The notes under the pieces: generated by a model
Told to the model about the DNA's origin: nothing
Databases searched by the model: none
Seen by the model: the letters and a program-made list of their open reading frames with translations, nothing else
Assembly: GCA_958296385.1 (NCBI GenBank)
Contig: OY282494.1
Coordinates: 219,416-283,415 of the forward strand
Direction: 5' to 3'
Length of the DNA: 64,000 nt
Origin: an uncultured Dehalococcoidia bacterium
GTDB lineage: Bacteria; Chloroflexota; Dehalococcoidia; Lucifugimonadales; UBA3495
Translations under genes and position numbers: made by a program
In this document: positions 1 to 7,801 of the stretch, one piece after another
How the letters are laid out: the number at the start of each line of letters is the position of its first letter
Numbering within the stretch: position 1 is the first letter of the stretch

Positions 1-516
1 GGCGCCGGCTTCGCGGGAACGCTGGGCGTAGGACGTGGTTACCAGGTAGGGGTTGGCGTAGCCGGAGAGGGGTTCCCAGGCGGCGCGTTCATCATCGTAG
101 AGGCGGATGCTGGGGGCGAGGCGGGCGAGGTCGTCGGCTGAAATCAGGGAGGCGGGGACGCCAAGTTCCTGCTGCATGGCGACGTTGCGTTCCAGTCCGG
201 CGGCGTCAACGTCCTCTACTACTACCAGGTAGCCGGTGCCGACGAAACCGGATTGGCCGCCGACGCGGGCGTCAAAATCGGAGAAAACCTGCAAGCTTTG
301 CCACGCGAGTTCGGTGGTGACGGGGTTGGAGTAGTGCATCCGGCAGATGGCCTGGGAGCGGCCGGTGCTGCCGGCGGCGAGGACGCTGCGCTCCAGGACG
401 ACGGTGTTGGGGACGCCCAGCTGCGCCAGATGGTACTGGATGGCGCAGCCCATGACGCCGCCGCCGATGATGACGACGTCGGCAGTGGCGGGCAGGGGGC
501 TGCTGCTACTGGTCAT
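1..516 (-). CDS. FAD-dependent oxidoreductase (DAO family), N-terminal part
   Basis: The gene runs off the left edge of the window, so only the first 172 residues are visible. Residues 14-23 read VVIIGGGVMG, a Rossmann GxGxxG dinucleotide-binding site, followed by a typical helix and an acidic residue (VVLER) for the FAD ribose. This is the DAO fold seen in sarcosine oxidase, dimethylglycine dehydrogenase and related amine oxidases. The start ATG at 514-516 lies inside the end of the upstream PPOX gene (11-base overlap), so the two are probably co-transcribed and translationally coupled. The substrate cannot be told from this part; the nearby gcvT/gcvH genes make a role in N-methyl amine or glycine metabolism an attractive guess only. 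Confidence 0.8.
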   Translation of the reverse strand, partial: MTSSSSPLPATADVVIIGGGVMGCAIQYHLAQLGVPNTVVLERSVLAAGSTGRSQAICRMHYSNPVTTELAWQSLQVFSDFDARVGGQSGFVGTGYLVVVEDVDAAGLERNVAMQQELGVPASLISADDLARLAPSIRLYDDERAAWEPLSGYANPYLVTTSYAQRSREAGA

Positions 517-928
517 CGCCTTTCCACGACATAACGCGGTTGACGTCAATTACGATGGCAACCAGACGCTGGTCGCTAGCGGTAAGGTCGTTGGCGTCCT
601 GTTCGCCGCGTTCGGCGCCCTCGTAGCGGGAGAAAATGCTGCGCACGGTGTCGCGCAGGTTGGAGCTGTCAACGGTGGCGTTGCCCTCCAGGATGACGTA
701 CTGGTAGGGCCATTCGTCGGTGGCGACGGAGATGGCGACTTTGGGGTTTTGGCGGACGTTGCGGGTTTTGACCGCGGAATCGCCGGAGACGACGGTGACC
801 TTGCCGTCGGCCCACTGATACCAGACGGGGGAGACGTGGGGGGTGCCGTCGGGCCGGATGGAGGCGAAATGCGCGACGTGGGGGCCGTCCAGGTAGGCGT
901 CAATCTCCGGTGGGGTGAGTCGGGGCAT
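506..928 (-). CDS. Pyridoxamine 5'-phosphate oxidase-like (F420/FMN split-barrel) protein
   Basis: This 140-residue protein belongs to the PPOX/FMN-binding split-barrel family, whose members bind FMN or F420 and reduce small molecules. The pattern AHFASIRPDGTPHVSPVWYQ near the N-terminus, followed by VAISVATDEWPYQYVILEG, is characteristic of F420-dependent TIGR-type members. I chose ATG at 926-928 because GAGG lies nine bases upstream; ATG 937 and TTG 955 are in frame upstream. Its stop overlaps the start of the FAD oxidoreductase. With three luciferase-like monooxygenases elsewhere in the window, F420 use by this organism is plausible but not proven. Confidence 0.8.
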   Translation of the reverse strand: MPRLTPPEIDAYLDGPHVAHFASIRPDGTPHVSPVWYQWADGKVTVVSGDSAVKTRNVRQNPKVAISVATDEWPYQYVILEGNATVDSSNLRDTVRSIFSRYEGAERGEQDANDLTASDQRLVAIVIDVNRVMSWKGDDQ

Positions 929-1071
929 TGATGGCATCCTCGGTTCCGGCGGCAAGCAAAGGTGGGCGGCCGGGCTGACAAGCGTAACTTGGCGTATATC
1001 ATAACATACGGATGGGCGCCGGGCGGGAGGGTGGGGATGGAGTTCGCAATCGGTTGGGGTGAAAATAATCG

Positions 1072-1100
1072 TTGCGCCCGCAACGGCATGGCGGTATGAT
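1072..1100 (+). promoter_or_regulatory. Candidate sigma-70 promoter for gcvT-gcvH
   Basis: TTGCGC at 1072-1077 and TATGAT at 1095-1100 are separated by 17 bases. This places a start of transcription near 1107 and a leader of about 75 bases before gcvT. Confidence 0.45.
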
Positions 1101-1157
1101 GAATCAGCGAAAAATCGGCGTCAGCCGGCTTACGCATCAGCCTGCCTATTCAATTCA

Positions 1158-1181
1158 ATCAGAGGGACGATCAGAGGGACG
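1158..1181 (+). repeat. Duplicated 12-bp ribosome-binding segment before gcvT
   Basis: The unit ATCAGAGGGACG occurs twice in direct tandem, ending exactly at the gcvT ATG (1182). Each copy carries an AGAGGG Shine-Dalgarno-like core; only the second is at normal spacing. It looks like a recent 12-bp slippage duplication. Confidence 0.6.
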
Positions 1182-2339
1182 ATGGCCGCGGAAACCGCTA
1201 ATTCGGACAACCTGCGTACCGCTTTGTATCAGACGCACGTCGGCCTCGGCGCGCGGATGGTGCCGTTTGGGGGGTGGGATATGCCGGTGCAGTACGCGGG
1301 GGTGATTGCGGAGGTGGGGGCGGTGCGCGGCGGCGCCGGGATGTTTGACGTTTCGCACATGGGGCGGCTGCACATCGGCGGGCCTAACGCGGCCGGGCTG
1401 CTGGATATTCTCTTGACGGGTTCGGCATCCGATTTGCGTTTGGGGCGGGCCCGGTACTGCTTTATCTGCAACCGGGACGGCGGGGTTATTGACGACACGA
1501 TATTTTACCGGCTGTCGGATGACGAGTTTTTGCTGATTCCTAACGCCGGGAATCGTCCGCAGGTTGTGCTGTGGTTTGACCGGCAGCTGGCGCACCATTT
1601 TGACGGGCGCGGGGTGCAGATTACCGACCGGACGATGCTGACCGGGCTGATTGCGCTGCAAGGGCCGGATGCGGCGCGCATCCTGGACGGGCTGTGCGAG
1701 GACTTTGCGCCGGGCGCGCGTCTGGCCCGCAATCCCGGCCGCTCGCCGCAGCCGTCGCTGCTGCGGCCTTTTGCGTGGGGGCGCGGGCATATCGACGGGC
1801 GGCGGGTGTTCGTGGGACGCACGGGGTACACCGGAGAGGACGGGTTTGAGCTGGCGCTGGGGGCGTCGGACGCGGCGGCGATTTGGGAGCGGCTGGCCGA
1901 GGCCGGGGCGGTTCCGTGCGGGCTGGGGGCCCGGGACGTGCTGCGACTGGAGGCCGGGCTGCCACTGCACGGGCACGAGCTTACGGAGACAATCACGCCG
2001 ATTGAGGCCGGGCTGAGCCGGTTTGTGCGGCGGGACGGCGGGTTCAACGGGGCCGACGTTCTGGACAACCAGCGGGTGTATGGGACGAACCGGCGGCTGG
2101 TGGGGCTGACGATGCCGGGGCGGAGCGCGCCGCGGGCCGGGTACGAGGTGCTGGCTAACGGGGCGCCGGTGGGGGCGGTGAGCAGCGGGAGCTATTCGCC
2201 AACGCTGGAGAAATGCGTGGCAATGGCGTTTGTGGAGACGGCATACGCCGAACCAGGAACCGAGTTGACCGTGGACATCAGGGGGCGCGCCGCCGCAGTG
2301 ACTACGGTGGAGCTGCCATTCTACCGCCGCGCCAGCTAA
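1182..2339 (+). CDS. gcvT: Glycine cleavage system T protein (aminomethyltransferase)
   Basis: GcvT takes the aminomethyl group from lipoylated H protein and transfers its methylene to tetrahydrofolate, releasing ammonia. The 385-residue product has the expected length. Visible family signatures are the N-terminal VPFGGWDMPVQY, GMFDVSHMG, the GGVIDD loop (residues 100-105) that holds the catalytic Asp, and RTGYTGEDGFE (213-223). The ATG at 1182 was chosen over upstream in-frame starts because AGAGGG sits six bases before it and family similarity begins there. gcvH follows 48 bases later in the same direction, so they form an operon; gcvP is not in this window. Related folate-dependent demethylases are possible, but the gcvH partner favours GcvT. 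Confidence 0.93.
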   Translation: MAAETANSDNLRTALYQTHVGLGARMVPFGGWDMPVQYAGVIAEVGAVRGGAGMFDVSHMGRLHIGGPNAAGLLDILLTGSASDLRLGRARYCFICNRDGGVIDDTIFYRLSDDEFLLIPNAGNRPQVVLWFDRQLAHHFDGRGVQITDRTMLTGLIALQGPDAARILDGLCEDFAPGARLARNPGRSPQPSLLRPFAWGRGHIDGRRVFVGRTGYTGEDGFELALGASDAAAIWERLAEAGAVPCGLGARDVLRLEAGLPLHGHELTETITPIEAGLSRFVRRDGGFNGADVLDNQRVYGTNRRLVGLTMPGRSAPRAGYEVLANGAPVGAVSSGSYSPTLEKCVAMAFVETAYAEPGTELTVDIRGRAAAVTTVELPFYRRAS

Positions 2340-2387
2340 TCCCGGCGGCGGTCAACGACAAAAAAATTACCCGGAGGATCTACCGAC

Positions 2388-2777
2388 GTGAATCCCGACG
2401 ACCGCAAATATACGAGGGAGCACGAATGGGTGCTCGTAGAGGACGCTGCCGCCGGCATGGCGCTGGTGGGGATTACGCACTACGCTCAGGACCAGTTGGG
2501 CGACGTGGTGTATCTGGAGCTGCCGCAGGTTGACGCTGCGGTGGGGTATCTGGCCAAGATGGGGGAGATTGAGTCGGTTAAGGCCGTATCGGATTTGTAC
2601 TCGCCGGTGAGCGGGGCGGTTACCGAGGTGAACGGCCGGCTGGCGCACGAGCCGGAGCTGGTCAACAACGACCCGTTTGGCGACGGGTGGATGCTGCGGG
2701 TGCGGATGAGCGCGCCATCAGAGCTGGACGAGCTGCTGGACGCGGCCGGGTACGAGGCTTATCTGGGCGAGCTGTAA
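2388..2777 (+). CDS. gcvH: Glycine cleavage system H protein
   Basis: This is the lipoyl carrier protein that shuttles the aminomethyl group between the P, T and L proteins. The 129 residues match the family length. The lipoylation site is Lys65 in GEIESVKAVSD, followed by the usual DLYSPVSGAVTEVN and FGDGWMLRVR segments. The start codon is GTG, with CCGGAGG upstream at suitable spacing. It is co-oriented with and close behind gcvT. Neither gcvP nor lipoyl ligase genes are visible near it. Confidence 0.95.
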   Translation: MNPDDRKYTREHEWVLVEDAAAGMALVGITHYAQDQLGDVVYLELPQVDAAVGYLAKMGEIESVKAVSDLYSPVSGAVTEVNGRLAHEPELVNNDPFGDGWMLRVRMSAPSELDELLDAAGYEAYLGEL

Positions 2778-2799
2778 GTTGGGGCGGCCGGGCCGTGAT

Positions 2800-2879
2800 G
2801 CGGCCGGGCCGTCAAGCAACCCGCCGGGCCGTCAGTCAACCCGCCGGGCCGTCAATCAATCCGCTAGGCCGTCAGTCAA
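2800..2879. repeat. Tandem 20-bp repeat array (four copies)
   Basis: Four near-identical 20-base units with the core CCGCCGGGCCGTCAGTCAA lie head to tail at 2800-2819, 2820-2839, 2840-2859 and 2860-2879. The fourth unit covers the TGA stop (2872-2874, minus strand) of the neighbouring serine hydrolase, so the array probably grew outward from the end of that gene, in the gap to gcvH. Confidence 0.85.
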
Positions 2880-4548
2880 CCCGGTAGAAATCGCCGCCGC
2901 CGGTCCAGCGGACGCGGAGGGCGGTTGGGCCTACTATGGGGTCAAAGCGCAGCTGCTCGGCTGATGGGGTTCCGGGTGGGCCTACGGTGAACCATCCTGA
3001 TGTTGTATCGGATGGGTTGCGGGGGGTGAGGCGTTCCTCGCCGCCATTGGGCCAGCAGAGGTAGGGGCGGCCCCGTCGCAGAATTATCCGGAAGTTGGAT
3101 ACGTAGGGGGCGTGGCTACGGTAATGGCCGGGCAGCGCGGCGTAACCCGGCGGGCTGATTGCCGGTTCCTCTAATGGTGCACTGCCCTCTCTGACATACA
3201 CTGTTGGGCCGTGCCAGACTTCAATCATCGTGCCGGCGGCGATGTCATCGGGCGTGGTACGGAAACGCAGGGGGAACGGGTCGAAAGCATCATGCGGGGC
3301 GCAGAAAGTGTTGCCGTTGATGTGCTGCAAGGTGATTGGGCCGGCGGCATCGGGATTAGCAGGGGTGGCAAGGTGCGCCCGGAGTTTATTGCCGTCGGGG
3401 TGGATATGCAGACGGCGGCCGTCGGGGGCGGTGTATTTGCCGGCGTAGCGGGGGGCGGCGGTGACGCGCTCCGGGTCGGGCAGTTCCGGGGGCGGGGGAA
3501 TTGCGGTTCCGTCGCGCGTTGCGGCGGCGACTTGCAGGGCGTAGCGGGCGGGGGCGTAGGTGTCAAGGCCCGTGCCGTTGCAGAGGAGGGCGGCGGCCAG
3601 GCCGGTGGTGAGGTCAACTAGCATTATGGCCTGGAAACCGACGGTGCTGCCGCCATGCCCGATGAAACGATGCCCGTCGGCGGTGTGGGAGATGATGCCG
3701 AAACCATAGCCGTAGTCGTGTTCGTAGGCAGCGCCGCGCTCCATTCGGATGGACGGGCGGATGATGCGGTCAAAGGAGGCGGGGGATACGATGGGGCGCT
3801 GGGGGCCACGGCCCCGGTTGAGCCAGAGGCGGGCGTAGCGGGCCAGGTCACCGGCGGTGGCGGCCGGGCTGCCGTCGCCGGCGGCGTATTCCATCCAGGT
3901 GGCCGGCAGCAGGGTATCGCCGAACCGATAGGGGCGGTCGTCGTGCAAAGGGGTGTAGCCGACGGCTTGGCGGGGGTGGGTGTGGTGGGTGACTACGGCG
4001 TCGGTGGCCGTCATGCCGAGGTGGGCCAGCACTTGCCGGGTCAGGATAGTGCCGTAGGGGGCGTGGGCGACGTCCTCGAGGAGCCAGCCGAGCAGCTTGT
4101 AGCCGGTGTTGGAGTAATGGAACCGGGCGCCGGGTTCCCAGGCGACGTCCACGTCGCGCAGGGCGTAGGCTTCGTAGCGGGAGGCCGGGGTGAAATCGGC
4201 GCCGGCAGGCAATCCGGCCGTGTGGCTCATTACGTGCTTGAGGGCGATGGGGCCGAAGCGGGAGGACGGGGCGAACCAGGGGAGATGGGAGCTCAAAGGG
4301 GCGTTGAGGTCGAGGCGGCGGGACTCGACCAGCTGCATCAGGGCCAGGGCGGTCATGGACTTGCCGATGCTGCCAATCTGAAAGGTGGTAGCGGGGGATA
4401 CCGGGTATCCAGCGGCGTAGTCGCGATAGCCGACGTGGGCGGTGTGCAGGGTGTGCGCGGGGGTGGTAATCGCCAGCGCAACGCCGGCGGCCGGCACGCG
4501 GGCCAGCCACTGCTGCAAGTAGTCGTCAATATGGGCGTATGCGGTCAA
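2872..4548 (-). CDS. Serine hydrolase, beta-lactamase class C/PBP4*-like
   Basis: This 558-residue protein has the serine beta-lactamase/D-alanyl-D-alanine carboxypeptidase fold. The nucleophile motif S-I-G-K is at residues 60-63 and the Y-S-N motif at 146-148; an HGG near residue 300 (FIGHGGSTVGFQ) takes the place of the KTG motif. After about residue 370 there is a beta-rich C-terminal extension (DUF3471-like) containing RYAGKYTAPDG and a second PGHYR segment. No signal peptide is visible, so it is probably cytoplasmic, unlike true beta-lactamases. Such proteins usually act as esterases or peptidases; the substrate is unknown. It is a single gene between gcvH (convergent) and a short dnaJ-like gene. 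Confidence 0.88.
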   Translation of the reverse strand: MTAYAHIDDYLQQWLARVPAAGVALAITTPAHTLHTAHVGYRDYAAGYPVSPATTFQIGSIGKSMTALALMQLVESRRLDLNAPLSSHLPWFAPSSRFGPIALKHVMSHTAGLPAGADFTPASRYEAYALRDVDVAWEPGARFHYSNTGYKLLGWLLEDVAHAPYGTILTRQVLAHLGMTATDAVVTHHTHPRQAVGYTPLHDDRPYRFGDTLLPATWMEYAAGDGSPAATAGDLARYARLWLNRGRGPQRPIVSPASFDRIIRPSIRMERGAAYEHDYGYGFGIISHTADGHRFIGHGGSTVGFQAIMLVDLTTGLAAALLCNGTGLDTYAPARYALQVAAATRDGTAIPPPPELPDPERVTAAPRYAGKYTAPDGRRLHIHPDGNKLRAHLATPANPDAAGPITLQHINGNTFCAPHDAFDPFPLRFRTTPDDIAAGTMIEVWHGPTVYVREGSAPLEEPAISPPGYAALPGHYRSHAPYVSNFRIILRRGRPYLCWPNGGEERLTPRNPSDTTSGWFTVGPPGTPSAEQLRFDPIVGPTALRVRWTGGGDFYRVD

Positions 4549-4585
4549 AATGGCCCCTGTGTGGAGAATCGTGCACTACGTCATC

Positions 4586-4618
4586 GAGATTCTTCGCTGC
4601 GCTCAGAATGACATTGGG
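4586..4618. repeat. Interspersed intergenic repeat (TTCGCTGCGCTCAGAATGACA type)
   Basis: The segment GAGATTCTTCGCTGCGCTCA and the AATGACATTGGG that follows it lie between two minus-strand genes. Degenerate versions of the same words recur at 5424-5493. It is not coding and looks like a dispersed genomic repeat. Confidence 0.5.
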
Positions 4619-4627
4619 TGGGGGAGG

Positions 4628-5311
4628 TCAGGCAATCAGATGGCGCCAGAGGAACGCGGCCATTCGCCCGAGGCGGTGCGGGGGGTGCAGGCGGGTTGTG
4701 ATGTAGATGTGGCCGTGGGTTCCGCCATCGGTGCCGGCGTTGCCCTGTCCGCGAAGGCGGAGGCGTTGTCCGTCGGTTACGCCGGGGGGGATGGTGGCGT
4801 GGAGCTGCAACTCGCGGTGGAGACGCTGGGCGCCGGAGCAGCGCCAACATCCGCTGCGCTGGAAAGTTTCCTCCGGCTCGATGCCGCTGCCCCGACAGCG
4901 GGGGCAGGTTTCCAATCGCTGCACGGGGAACGACTTGCGGACGCCCCGACGGGCTTCGCGGGGGCTGATGGAGACGGCGGCTTCGATGTCGGCGCCGCGC
5001 TGGGGGATGGGGGCGTCGGGGCGGGGGTCAAGGACGACCCGTGCGCTGCGGCTGGCGTTGGCGCGGCGGGCGCGCGGGCTGGCGTGGGCCGGGCGCTGGG
5101 TGAGGAGGGCGGAGGCGTCGTACTGCCGCCGGCGGGCCGGGTTGGAAAGGGTGTCGTAAGCCTGGTTGATTTGCTGCATCCGGGCCTCGGCCTCCGGGCC
5201 GGAGTTTAAATCGGGATGGTAAAGCCGGGCCAAGCGACGATAGGCCGCGCGGATTTCGTCCGCGGAGGCCGTGGGGATGACGCCGAGAATCTGATAACAG
5301 TCGGATGCCAT
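4628..5311 (-). CDS. Short DnaJ-like co-chaperone
   Basis: The 227-residue product starts with a J domain (residues about 3-67) containing the HPD motif at 32-34, which stimulates Hsp70 ATPase. Unlike canonical DnaJ (about 370 residues with four CxxCxGxG zinc motifs), it has only two CxxC pairs: C136/C139 in CPRCRGSG and C155/C158 in CWRCSG. One partial substrate-binding domain follows (IPPGVTDGQRLRLRGQGNAG). The G/F-rich linker is replaced by an Arg/Ala/Pro-rich stretch, and the second C-terminal domain and dimerisation region are absent. ATG 5311 was chosen because the J domain begins there. No dnaK or grpE is nearby. Confidence 0.85.
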   Translation of the reverse strand: MASDCYQILGVIPTASADEIRAAYRRLARLYHPDLNSGPEAEARMQQINQAYDTLSNPARRRQYDASALLTQRPAHASPRARRANASRSARVVLDPRPDAPIPQRGADIEAAVSISPREARRGVRKSFPVQRLETCPRCRGSGIEPEETFQRSGCWRCSGAQRLHRELQLHATIPPGVTDGQRLRLRGQGNAGTDGGTHGHIYITTRLHPPHRLGRMAAFLWRHLIA

Positions 5312-5423
5312 GGGGTTGCGGTGGAAAAGTGGCCGGGTTTTAGTATTGCGCCGGGCAAATGTCATCGGAGAATAGCATATTTGGCGGCAGCGGGGTTGTG
5401 TGGCTGGGGGACTGGAAAACGCT

Positions 5424-5493
5424 GCTTTGCTGTGCTCAGAATGACAGTAGCAGGGGGAGTTCAGAATGACATTGGGTTGTGCTTGGGATGACA
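5424..5493. repeat. Degenerate copies of the interspersed AATGACA repeat
   Basis: Three variants of the word (G)CTCAGAATGACA/CTTGGGATGACA occur within 70 bases upstream of the tRNA gene, related to the copy at 4586-4618. No open reading frame of note is present. Confidence 0.4.
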
Positions 5494-5510
5494 GCGGTTG
5501 GACGGCGTGG

Positions 5511-5516
5511 TATAGT
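5511..5516 (+). promoter_or_regulatory. Candidate -10 box for tRNA-Pro
   Basis: TATAGT lies 13 bases before the first base of the mature tRNA, as expected for a -10 element. No convincing -35 hexamer is seen at 17 bases; ATGACA at 18 bases is the best match. Confidence 0.35.
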
Positions 5517-5529
5517 GAACGTGTCGGGG

Positions 5530-5606
5530 CGGGGCGTAGCGCAGCCCGGTAGCGCACCTGCATGGGGTGCAGGGGGTCGCCAGTTCGAATCTGGCCGCCC
5601 CGACCA
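5530..5606 (+). tRNA. tRNA-Pro (anticodon GGG)
   Basis: A full cloverleaf can be folded by eye. The acceptor stem CGGGGCG pairs with CGCCCCG, the D stem is GCGC/GCGC, and the anticodon stem CCTGC/GCAGG carries the loop ATGGGGT with anticodon GGG. The T arm is GCCAG-TTCGAAT-CTGGC. The CCA tail is encoded in the DNA (5604-5606). Confidence 0.97.
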
Positions 5607-5620
5607 TTTGGAGATTGAGC

Positions 5621-5646
5621 AGGGGGACGGCCAACGCTGTCCCCCT
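5621..5646. terminator. Terminator hairpin between tRNA-Pro and the convergent SDR gene
   Basis: AGGGGGAC pairs perfectly with GTCCCCCT across a 10-base loop, followed by GTAATGTTTTA. It sits 15 bases after the tRNA and 26 bases after the end of the convergent SDR gene, so it may serve both strands. Confidence 0.6.
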
Positions 5647-5671
5647 GTAATGTTTTAATGCAGTTGGCGCG

Positions 5672-6433
5672 CTACATTGCGGTGCGGCCGCCGTCGATTA
5701 CTACTTCGCTGCCGGTTACGAAAGATGATTCGTCTGAGGCCAGGTAGATGACGGCGTAGGCGATGTCCTCAACGCGGCCGATGCGTCCCAGGGGGGTGCG
5801 CTGGCGCTGCTGTTCGTCGGAGAGGCCGCTGCGTCCGCGGCGGGATTCCTGCAACATGGGGGTGTCGATGGGGCCGGGATGGACGGAGTTGCAGCGGATG
5901 CCGTCCGGGGCGTGCTGGATGGCGGTGGACTTGGTGAACAGGCGAACGGCGCCTTTAGTGCTGCTGTATCCGGCGAGGTTGTAGTCGTTGCCGACGAGGC
6001 CGGCGGTGGATGAGATGTTGACGATGCTGCCGCCGCCGGCGGCGCGCATGGCGGGCAGCGCGGCTTTGGTGCCGAGGAACACGCCTTTGGCGTTGATGTC
6101 AAAGAGGCGGTCCCACTCGTCGGCCGTCATTTCCTCGATGCTGCGTCCCAGCACGATGCCGGCGTTGTTGACCAGCACGTCAAGTTTGCCGTACTCGGAT
6201 ACGGCGGCGTCAACGGCGGCGGCCCAATCCGCTGCGCTGGTGACGTCCAGGTGAACATAAGTGGCCCGGCCGCCGAGTTCGCGGATCTCGGCTTCAACCA
6301 TGCGGCCCTCATCGTCCAGAATATCGCCAAAAACTACGCAGGCGCCCTCAGTGGCAAACATCAGGGCTTCCGCAGCGCCCTGCCCACGGGCGCCGCCGCT
6401 AATCAGGGCAACCTTGCCGTCCAGTCTGGCCAT
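5672..6433 (-). CDS. Short-chain dehydrogenase/reductase (classical SDR)
   Basis: A 253-residue NAD(P)-dependent oxidoreductase of the classical SDR family. The cofactor motif GGARGQG is at residues 13-19, NNAG at 89-92, and the catalytic Ser141/142, Tyr156 and Lys160 (YSSTK) are present. D37 after the second strand (VVFGDI) favours NAD over NADP. The ending FVTGSEVVIDGG is typical. The closest described types act on cyclic or steroid-like alcohols, but the substrate cannot be inferred. It lies 53 bases downstream of a luciferase-like monooxygenase on the same strand, which suggests a shared oxidative pathway. Confidence 0.93.
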   Translation of the reverse strand: MARLDGKVALISGGARGQGAAEALMFATEGACVVFGDILDDEGRMVEAEIRELGGRATYVHLDVTSAADWAAAVDAAVSEYGKLDVLVNNAGIVLGRSIEEMTADEWDRLFDINAKGVFLGTKAALPAMRAAGGGSIVNISSTAGLVGNDYNLAGYSSTKGAVRLFTKSTAIQHAPDGIRCNSVHPGPIDTPMLQESRRGRSGLSDEQQRQRTPLGRIGRVEDIAYAVIYLASDESSFVTGSEVVIDGGRTAM

Positions 6434-6486
6434 GTAATGCCTCCCTAGTGTGAATTGTGACGGGGTAAAAAAAGGGACGCCGGTCG

Positions 6487-7395
6487 CTACCCGGCGACGA
6501 CGTCCTTGAACTCGCGGATGGCGTTGATGTGGGCGTCCGGGGTGGTGAGGTGGGCGGACATGGTGTTGACGGAGAAATGGGATGCGCCCAAGCCACGCCA
6601 GACCTCAGCGCGGGCCTGCCAGAACTCTGGGTCGCCGTCGCCGTAATTGACCCGGGGCTCCATGCCCAGGGTGTCGGGATCGCGGCCGGCGTCGGCGGCG
6701 TACTGGCGGACCTTGGCGATGATGGATTCGGCCTGGGGGTCGTCGGGCTGGAACTGGGGGAACCAGCCGTCGGCGCAGCGACCGACGCGGCTGAGCACGC
6801 GGTCAACGGGAACCGGGCCGCTGCGGCGGCTGCCGGCGCCCATCCAGATGGGGATGGGGCGCTGGACGGGCAGGGGGTTGATGCCGGCGTTGGTGATGCT
6901 GTGGTGTTTGCCGTGGAAATCGACGACTTCCTCCGTCCACAGGCGGCGGAGCAATTCCATTTGTTCCTCAGCGCGCCGGCCTCGGGTGGTGAAATCCTCG
7001 CCCAGGGCCTCGTATTCGACGTGGTTCCAGCCCACGCCAACGCCGAGACGCAGGCGGCCGTTGCTGAGTACGTCAATCTCGGCGGCCTGCTTGGCCACCA
7101 GCGCGGTTTGCCGCTGGCCGAGAATCAGGATGGCCGATACCAGTTCCACGCTGGTGGTTAAGGCGGCCATGTAGCCGAAGAGTACGAAAATCTCGTGGAA
7201 CATACTCTCTTTCGTGTAGGTACCAACCCAGGGCTGGTGGTAGTCGGTATCGGCGCCGAGAACGTGGTCGTAGGCGATGATGTGGGCGTAGCCAAGCTGC
7301 TCGGCGGCCTGCACGTAATCGCGGACTGCGATGGGGTCGGAACCGATTTCAGTCTGGGGGAACACTGCGCCAATCTGCATATTACGGTTCGGCAT
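6487..7395 (-). CDS. Luciferase-like monooxygenase (F420/FMN, TIGR03619-type)
   Basis: A 302-residue TIM-barrel flavin enzyme of the bacterial luciferase-like superfamily. It begins MQIGAVFPQTEIGSDPIAVRDYVQAAE and shows the hallmark segments AYDHVLG, LVAKQAAEIDVLSNGRLRLG and GVGWNHVEYEALG. These enzymes use FMNH2 or F420 to oxidise or reduce organic substrates. ATG 7395 was chosen because GGAGG stands nine bases upstream; a second Met is five codons further in. Two more paralogues occur in this window (39329-40498 and 55936-56850). The SDR gene downstream is probably co-transcribed. Confidence 0.92.
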   Translation of the reverse strand: MPNRNMQIGAVFPQTEIGSDPIAVRDYVQAAEQLGYAHIIAYDHVLGADTDYHQPWVGTYTKESMFHEIFVLFGYMAALTTSVELVSAILILGQRQTALVAKQAAEIDVLSNGRLRLGVGVGWNHVEYEALGEDFTTRGRRAEEQMELLRRLWTEEVVDFHGKHHSITNAGINPLPVQRPIPIWMGAGSRRSGPVPVDRVLSRVGRCADGWFPQFQPDDPQAESIIAKVRQYAADAGRDPDTLGMEPRVNYGDGDPEFWQARAEVWRGLGASHFSVNTMSAHLTTPDAHINAIREFKDVVAG

Positions 7396-7506
7396 TCCGG
7401 AAAACCTCCAGGTACGTTGAGTTGAGCTGAGATGAAAAAGGCCGGCGGTGAACGGCGCCGGGACGCGCACGATTGTACTCTGCGGCGTACAGTGGGGCAA
7501 TCGGGG

Positions 7507-7701
7507 TTAGGGGGTGGCCCATACCAGGTTCCAGATCAGGAAGAAGGCTAGTATTGCGAACCAGCCCAGCGCCATTCCGATGCGGTACATCCGGTTGAAC
7601 CAGGGGTATTCCCAGATGGGCAGCCGGCGCTCGCGGGCGCGGACGGATGCGGCGTCGCTGCCGGCCCACAGCCAGCGCCCGAACTTTCTGACTAGCGGCA
7701 T
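7507..7701 (-). CDS. Small single-pass membrane protein, function unknown
   Basis: The 64-residue product begins with a basic stretch (MPLVRKFGRW...RARERR) and ends with one hydrophobic helix at about residues 41-61 (IGMALGWFAILAFFLIWNLV), suggesting a cytoplasmic N-terminus and one transmembrane segment. I recognise no family. It lies between the transporter ATPase gene and the monooxygenase on the same strand, 100 bases from each, so it could be part of that transcript. Confidence 0.55.
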   Translation of the reverse strand: MPLVRKFGRWLWAGSDAASVRARERRLPIWEYPWFNRMYRIGMALGWFAILAFFLIWNLVWATP

Positions 7702-7801
7702 GGCGGTACGGTGGTGGAGTGATGCGGATTGGCCGGGGGGGTCATCGCCTTAACCAGCGGTGTTATTCAGCAATGGGGTTTATCAATCGGGGGATTTGCG
7801 A

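Noticed and set aside
1101-1181. Glycine riboswitch before gcvT
   Set aside because: The leader after the predicted promoter is only about 75 bases and shows no tandem aptamer-like pairing; too short for a glycine riboswitch.
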